The position numbers were made by a program, and so were the translations under genes. 64,000 nucleotides of DNA from the NCBI GenBank assembly GCA_041545745.1, contig CP168152.1, positions 2,664,001 through 2,728,000 on the forward strand, in the 5' to 3' direction. Below the pieces are notes generated by a model, which saw only the letters and a list, made by a program, of their open reading frames with translations, did not search any database and had not been told where the DNA came from. Positions 59,302-64,000 of the stretch are shown piece after piece. The first letter of the stretch is position 1. Every line of letters starts with the position of its first letter. This DNA comes from Stenotrophomonas indicatrix (GTDB lineage Bacteria; Pseudomonadota; Gammaproteobacteria; Xanthomonadales; Xanthomonadaceae).

Positions 59302-60462
59302 TCATTCGCTTGACCTGGCGGCGCCTATCGTGCTCGGTGCCACTCGCTGCTCACCTGAAGAATTTTGAGGCATCGAGGTCCGGACCATACTCCCAGCATG
59401 TGCATCTCCGCCATGTGTCTCCCCCTTCGCGGGAGCCGCCGGCGTATACGAACCCGGCGGCTGGCCCTGCGGACCCGGCTGGCCGGCTGCCGATCCACCG
59501 ATCTGGGAGTATGGCGCGAAACCACCCAAGGTCCCCTGGAAGAACATCGCCGCCATTGGGGGAGCGGTCAGGATCAGGGTCGTGAGGATCAGGCCCATGC
59601 CGCCCTGCTGCATCGCCTGGCTGGTCATGCCGTCGCTGGAGGCGCCGTCGAGTAGGAACTTGTTGACCAAGGCGGTGGACCAGAACGCGGCCGAGACACG
59701 GATCACCATGTCCAGCGCGATCGATACCATCGCTGCCAGTACCGCCATCGAGAACATCGTGCCGATGCCGTAGAACAGCCATCGCTGGAACAGCTGCTTG
59801 GTCTGGTCGAACAGCAGGCACAGAATGAACAACGGACCCAGGCCGATGAACAGCGCCAGCGCGACCTCGTAGAGCAGCAACATCGCACCAGCGGTGACCG
59901 CCGGGCCGCCCGTGCCCAGGCCGATGAACCACAGCGCCCGGGTCTTGTCCGCCTGCAACCCTGGATCATTCAGGATCTTGATGCCATCAATGCTCGACAG
60001 CGCCACCTGCATCCAGGCCAAGCTCTTGTCGATCTGGTCTTCCGGCTGCTGGTCCTTGCCGGTCACCACGTGGGTGATCAGGCCTTTGACGTCCTCGTTG
60101 AGGAATTTCTGCAGGTTGCTGCCGAACATCGCCATGCTGGTGGCAACGCTCACAATCAACGCCGCGCGCGCCATATTGGTCACCAGCACCATCATGGAGT
60201 CGCGGCTGCGGCCGGTAACGATCCGGAAGCCCTGGATCAGTACCCACAGCGTCATCAGCACCAGTGCCATGCCACCGACCCAGGACATCATGCGCCCCAT
60301 CAGGTCGATGCCGTAGTCACTGATCCTGTCGCGCAGGTAATCCATGATCAGCTTGAAGAAGACGAAATCGCCGATCGACTGGACACGCACCGCGTAGCCC
60401 AGCAGATCCTGCAATCCGCCTGAGAAATCAAAGTTGGCCAGCCACCTGATCGTCATTTCCAC
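59302..60462 (-). CDS. virB6: T4SS inner-membrane channel protein VirB6, intact copy
   Basis: 386 residues with five or more membrane segments: MMSWVGGMALVLMTLWVLIQG; AALIVSVATSMAMFG; GGPAVTAGAMLLLYEVALALF with IGLGPLFILCLLF; GTMFSMAVLAAMVSIALDMVI; LILTTLILTAPPMAAMFF. The VirB6/TrbL conserved core lies in the LFIGLGPLFILCLLFDQTK region. The C-terminal 65 residues are a Gly/Pro/Ser-rich soluble tail starting GSAAGQPGPQGQPPGSYTP. VirB6 forms part of the inner-membrane complex through which substrates pass. It is downstream of virB5 (77 bp). Confidence 0.93.
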   Translation of the reverse strand: MEMTIRWLANFDFSGGLQDLLGYAVRVQSIGDFVFFKLIMDYLRDRISDYGIDLMGRMMSWVGGMALVLMTLWVLIQGFRIVTGRSRDSMMVLVTNMARAALIVSVATSMAMFGSNLQKFLNEDVKGLITHVVTGKDQQPEDQIDKSLAWMQVALSSIDGIKILNDPGLQADKTRALWFIGLGTGGPAVTAGAMLLLYEVALALFIGLGPLFILCLLFDQTKQLFQRWLFYGIGTMFSMAVLAAMVSIALDMVIRVSAAFWSTALVNKFLLDGASSDGMTSQAMQQGGMGLILTTLILTAPPMAAMFFQGTLGGFAPYSQIGGSAAGQPGPQGQPPGSYTPAAPAKGETHGGDAHAGSMVRTSMPQNSSGEQRVAPSTIGAARSSE

Positions 60463-60539
60463 AATCCCTTGGTAATTCCGTTACTGCAAAGAACGCCGCA
60501 TCGCTTTGCAGCGCCTGTCTACGTACTAGCGGCCTGCAA

Positions 60540-61355
60540 TCATTTGACGCTGAGCGCGGTCTTCAGTGCGGTGGTCTTGACCATGTCGCTGATCAGCTGC
60601 TTGGTCGGGTCCCCCTTCAATGCGGCCTGCGCCACCACCTTCTGGTTGGCCTCCATGACCTCGATATAGGCATCATAGGATTTCATCCGTGCTTCCCAGC
60701 TCTGGGCAAGTGCGGCAATGTCATTGGCGGTGCGCAGCGATTCGCTGTCGGCACCCTGCACGGTGCCCTGATCGTTGTTGGTCAGGCGGATCTTGAGGAT
60801 GCGGGTCAAGGAGTTGTTGATGCGCGGAACGGTCTGGGTCAGGAAATCGATCGCGTCGTTGTACTTGCGGTTCTGCATCATCCGGATGTTGACGCAGATC
60901 TGCATCTGCTGCTCCTTCACATCCGCCTGCGGATTGAACACGAACACCTTGAAGGCGGACTCCAGGCTGAAGTCCAGCGCCTTGCCGCAGGTTTCGGCAA
61001 CCAGATAGTTCGGCGCCACCGGCACCAGCGGCGCGCTGTCGGGCATGCCGAAGCTGTTTACCGCCGCCTGCACCTGGATCAGCGCCTGGCGATACTGTTC
61101 CAGCGTGCGGATCCAGCGGGTGTTCTGCTCGACGTACTCGGCCGCGTCCTGCGCTTTGGCCGCGTAGGCGGTCGCCTCAGTCTTGTAGGTGTTGATCTGA
61201 TTGAGCAGGTGCTGGATAAGGCTGGTACCGGTCTCCTGCACGGGAATCCAGGCGCTGACATTGGCGCTGCCGAGCGTCATCATGGCTGCCACGGTCATCG
61301 CTGCAAGACGGGGCGCGCGGCGGCGGGGCGAGGAAGCTTGCTTGGTATTGTTCAT
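60540..61355 (-). CDS. virB5: T4SS minor pilus/tip protein VirB5
   Basis: 271 residues from ATG 61355 (GGAGA 7 bp upstream). Basic signal peptide (RRRAPRLAAMTVAAMMTLGSANVSA), then a long helical region: IQHLLNQINTYKTEATAYAAKAQDAAEYVEQNTRWIRTLEQYRQALIQVQA, a pattern typical of VirB5/TraC. One Cys pair (AETCGKALDFSLES; MQICVNIRM). It is expected at the pilus tip or periplasmic stalk. It lies between virB4 and virB6 in transcription order, as in other Xanthomonadales loci. Confidence 0.85.
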   Translation of the reverse strand: MNNTKQASSPRRRAPRLAAMTVAAMMTLGSANVSAWIPVQETGTSLIQHLLNQINTYKTEATAYAAKAQDAAEYVEQNTRWIRTLEQYRQALIQVQAAVNSFGMPDSAPLVPVAPNYLVAETCGKALDFSLESAFKVFVFNPQADVKEQQMQICVNIRMMQNRKYNDAIDFLTQTVPRINNSLTRILKIRLTNNDQGTVQGADSESLRTANDIAALAQSWEARMKSYDAYIEVMEANQKVVAQAALKGDPTKQLISDMVKTTALKTALSVK

Positions 61356-61407
61356 ATCAGTCTCCATTGATCGGAACTCGTAGTCTTCGGGCAGGCCGTC
61401 TCGCGGA

Positions 61408-63855
61408 TCAGGTAACAGTGTCGCGCGCTGCGACAGCCGCCTTGCCCGAGCCCTTTCGATTCTTGTAGAAATCTTCAAGCCACTGTTCCGGCGTCAGTTC
61501 ATCCACCGTCACTCGTGCGCGTACCGCAGCCGTCTGCAATACGCGATGCATGATGTCGATGTTGTCAGTGGACGCCGAGATCACCGACAGAATGTCGTCC
61601 ATCCCGCGCAGATTCAGCTGGCACACGCTGGACGCGTGCCCCTGCTTGACCAGGAAGCAGCGCGAGCGCTCATCCAAGGCGGTGACCACCTTGAACTCGG
61701 CCTCGGTCAGCTTCAGGCCGTCCATGTAGTCGCTCTTGCTGGCGTTCGGGTTCGGAAGCAGGATCAACGTCGCAGTCTGCTCGATCAGCGCCGCCGAGAT
61801 GTCGCTCTTCAGCGCATCTTCCGGACTCTGCGTCGCGAAGATGCCCAGGCCATTCTGCTTACGGATGGTCTTCTGCTTGTTCTTGGCGAATTCTTTCAGG
61901 CCACCCTCACCGTCCAGAATCTTCCAGAATTCGTCCATCACGTAGATCAATGGACGACCATCGATCAGCGACTCCAGGCGATGCAGCAGGTAGTTGATGA
62001 CCGGCACGCGCACTTCAGGGTTGTCGATGATGTCGGTGTAGTCGAAACCGATGATGTTGGCCTTGCTCAGGTCTACGGTATCCACCGGGTTGTCGAACAC
62101 CCAGCCCAGCGAGTTGCCCGAGGTCCAGCGGCGCACGCGCGCGTACAGGCCGTCGTCGCCCATGTTGGGCAGGCTCTTCTGGAAATTGGTCATGCTGCGC
62201 AGGTGCATCGGCGTGTCAAGCATGCTCTCCACCGCGCGGTAGATATCCTCTTCTTCGCGGGAGCTGTACTCGCGCTTGCCTGCCAGCACCTTGATCAGGT
62301 CGGCCAGGAACTGCACATTGCTTTCGTTGTTCTCACACTGGAACGGATTGAAGCCGGTCGGCGCGCCGTTCTCCAGGGCCAGATAGTTGCCACCACAAGC
62401 GCGAACGAAGATCTCTGCGCCGCGGTCCTTGTCGAAGAAGAAGATGGTCGGCGATGGCTCGTACTTCTGCACCTGGCTGAGCAGGAAGTTGATCAGCGCG
62501 GTCTTACCGGTACCCGACTTACCAATCACCATGGTGTTGGCGATCGCCTTTTCACCCAGCGAGTTTTCCGACGGATGGGTGGCATGGAAGTTGAAGTAGT
62601 ACGGCTGGCCGTTGGTCGTCTGCAACGTGGTGACGCAGTCGCCCCACGGATTGTTGTGCTGCTTGCCGGTGGCGAAGTTGTGCAGTGGCGACAGACCGAG
62701 GAAGTTCAGCGAGCTGACGTTGGCCAAGCGAGTGCGGAAGCGCCAGTTGGCCGGGATCTGCGAGTAGAACGACGAGGTAACCGCCAGATCTTCCTTGGTG
62801 GTCACAAAGCCAGCGTTGGACAGTTCAGCGCGCGTGGAGGCCACGTTCTGGGACAGCTTGGCCTGACTGTCGCCATAGACCGCCATGATGAAGTGGTACT
62901 CGCCCAGTACGAAGTTGCCGGAGGACAGATGGTCCATCGCCTGGTCGAGCTCGACGATCTGGCTGACGGCCTTGTCACCGGAGGAAATCATCATGCCCTT
63001 GGTGCGGTCGAGCACCTTCAGCGCGTCCTGGCGCCCCATCGGGCTGAACGAATGGGTGATGACGTACTCAAAATCCAGATACTTCAGGCCGTTGAGGATG
63101 CCCGGGTAGGTGCCCTCGGCATACTCCTTGATGTTGAGGATGGCGCCGAAGTGATTGACGCCGTTGGGCGTATTGATCACGAAGTCGCCGGTCTTGGCCG
63201 AGAACATGTGCCGGCTGACCGGCAGGTAGTCCTTCACTGGTGCCGACAGCACCGGCACGGGCTCATCGATGCGGTTGATGAGATAGCCGAACAGTTCCAG
63301 TGTCTCGGAGAACACCACGCCGTTCTTGGCTTCGTACATGCCCAGGCGGTACGGCGCGTAGTCGCGGATGACGGCTTCGACGTTGCCAGCCAGTTCCATC
63401 AGCTTCTCGACGGCCTGTTCCTGCTCGGCACGGAGCTTGTCGACGTTGGCCGATTTCTCCACGAAGCGCTTGCCAGCCACTACCGGCCGGTAGAGCATGG
63501 TCAGGTACAGCTCGTTCTGCATGATGCGCTGCGAGGACAGCATGCCCATGTACTGGTCGGACACGTCCTGGTTGAAGCGCTGCTTGTAGCTGCTCTTGCC
63601 CTTCAACGTGCGGCGACGGCGGATGTCATGCACCCAGAAGGCGACGTTGACGAAATCCGGCGCGCGCAGCGTCTGCAGCAACCGATTGAAGGTGTTGTGC
63701 CGATGTTCCAGCTCCCACTCCTCGCGCCCCACGAACGGCAACCCTTCCAGGTGCCAGGTCAACAGGTAGTCGCCGCCCGTGGTCTTCACCACGTTCGGGG
63801 CTACATGCGAGGACAGAGGAATGAATTCGCTGATGGACGTATCTGGGCTGAACAT
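61408..63855 (-). CDS. virB4: T4SS ATPase VirB4
   Basis: 815 residues. The N-terminal VirB4/CagE domain (about 1-400) includes LVTWHLEGLPFVGREEWELEHRHNTFNRLLQTLR-type sequence. The ATPase domain follows (about 440-790) with Walker A MVIGKSGTGKTALINFLLSQ, Walker B RPLIYVMDEFWKILDG, and QKTIRKQNGLGIFATQSPEDAL. VirB4 is the conserved hexameric ATPase that drives pilus assembly and substrate transfer at the inner membrane. It starts 52 bp before virB5 and follows virB3 after an 84 bp gap that holds a hairpin. Confidence 0.96.
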   Translation of the reverse strand: MFSPDTSISEFIPLSSHVAPNVVKTTGGDYLLTWHLEGLPFVGREEWELEHRHNTFNRLLQTLRAPDFVNVAFWVHDIRRRRTLKGKSSYKQRFNQDVSDQYMGMLSSQRIMQNELYLTMLYRPVVAGKRFVEKSANVDKLRAEQEQAVEKLMELAGNVEAVIRDYAPYRLGMYEAKNGVVFSETLELFGYLINRIDEPVPVLSAPVKDYLPVSRHMFSAKTGDFVINTPNGVNHFGAILNIKEYAEGTYPGILNGLKYLDFEYVITHSFSPMGRQDALKVLDRTKGMMISSGDKAVSQIVELDQAMDHLSSGNFVLGEYHFIMAVYGDSQAKLSQNVASTRAELSNAGFVTTKEDLAVTSSFYSQIPANWRFRTRLANVSSLNFLGLSPLHNFATGKQHNNPWGDCVTTLQTTNGQPYYFNFHATHPSENSLGEKAIANTMVIGKSGTGKTALINFLLSQVQKYEPSPTIFFFDKDRGAEIFVRACGGNYLALENGAPTGFNPFQCENNESNVQFLADLIKVLAGKREYSSREEEDIYRAVESMLDTPMHLRSMTNFQKSLPNMGDDGLYARVRRWTSGNSLGWVFDNPVDTVDLSKANIIGFDYTDIIDNPEVRVPVINYLLHRLESLIDGRPLIYVMDEFWKILDGEGGLKEFAKNKQKTIRKQNGLGIFATQSPEDALKSDISAALIEQTATLILLPNPNASKSDYMDGLKLTEAEFKVVTALDERSRCFLVKQGHASSVCQLNLRGMDDILSVISASTDNIDIMHRVLQTAAVRARVTVDELTPEQWLEDFYKNRKGSGKAAVAARDTVT

Positions 63856-63902
63856 ACGACTGCTTCCAAAGGGTACTGCCGACGAAGATTCGGAGTGGAC
63901 GA

Positions 63903-63923
63903 GGTGGGCGTCTGACGCCCACC
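63903..63923 (-). other. Intercistronic hairpin between virB3 and virB4
   Basis: GGTGGGCG-TCTGA-CGCCCACC: an 8 bp perfect stem, not followed by a T-run. It may set processing or the relative level of virB3 and virB4 rather than end transcription. Confidence 0.5.
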
Positions 63924-63939
63924 TTGTCCGATCCAGCCC

Positions 63940-64000
63940 TCAATCCATTCGGGCTGGCTTGTTGCGGTAGTGATTCGGGTTGAACACCCACATTCCTTCG
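63940..64000 (-). CDS. C-terminal end of the gene upstream of virB4, probably virB3 (cut by right edge)
   Basis: Only 19 codons plus the stop are visible, reading EGMWVFNPNHYRNKPARMD. VirB3, a small membrane subunit, normally precedes virB4 and ends in a short polar tail. Identity rests on gene order rather than motif. Confidence 0.55.
   Translation of the reverse strand, partial: EGMWVFNPNHYRNKPARMD

Overview
The window looks like chromosome from a Stenotrophomonas species, most likely the S. maltophilia complex (Xanthomonadaceae). The evidence is very high GC with GC-rich third positions, GTAG-headed palindromes of the Stenotrophomonas SMAG type between genes, a Xanthomonadales-type VirB/D4 secretion locus with XVIPCD-bearing effectors, and a lysine decarboxylase system, a known trait of this species.

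Layout. Bases 1-3000 hold a vitamin B6 pair (MocR/PtsJ-type regulator, cut by the left edge, divergent from the PLP-homeostasis gene yggS) plus a glutamine-amidotransferase-like gene. Bases 3150-8713 are a haem-acquisition operon: Fur box, ECF sigma, FecR-type anti-sigma, TonB-dependent receptor, ChaN-type haem-binding protein and a dedicated TonB. Bases 8710-15750 hold, on the minus strand, ridA behind a textbook SoxR-type promoter, a CDF metal exporter, and a porin / amino acid:polyamine antiporter / decarboxylase operon with a perfect FNR-type box upstream. Bases 15840-19304 carry a DsbG/TlpA thiol-redox pair, an AraC/PfpI regulator and a MerR metal sensor. Bases 19400-20320 are a tRNA-Ala(GGC)/tRNA-Glu(TTC) pair present three times in tandem.

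Bases 20340-49370 are mostly core genome: SRAP (HMCES-like) protein, lone receiver, tRNA-Leu, PAS chemoreceptor, PAS-GGDEF cyclase, Tex, PspC, class III PHA synthase (phaE-phaC) behind pssA, mutT, ppsR/ppsA, an MscS channel, an Old Yellow Enzyme, EcsC, oligoribonuclease, TadA and several GNATs. They are interspersed with SMAG palindromes, a cluster of DnaA-box-like sequences and a ~0.5 kb element built of nested inverted repeats.

Bases 49600-64000 are the distal part of an X-type T4SS locus used for contact-dependent killing of rival bacteria. It holds a lipase-XVIPCD effector with an upstream lipoprotein (probable immunity), a GH19 peptidoglycan hydrolase-XVIPCD effector with a candidate partner, exported proteins of unknown role, and virB6-virB5-virB4-virB3 running off the right edge. 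The most unusual stretch is 57.1-59.3 kb. Behind the intact virB6 lie broken copies of the virB6 3' half and tail, alternating with intact and broken DUF4189 genes. All tails share one junction sequence but then differ, which suggests a tail-exchange cassette system.
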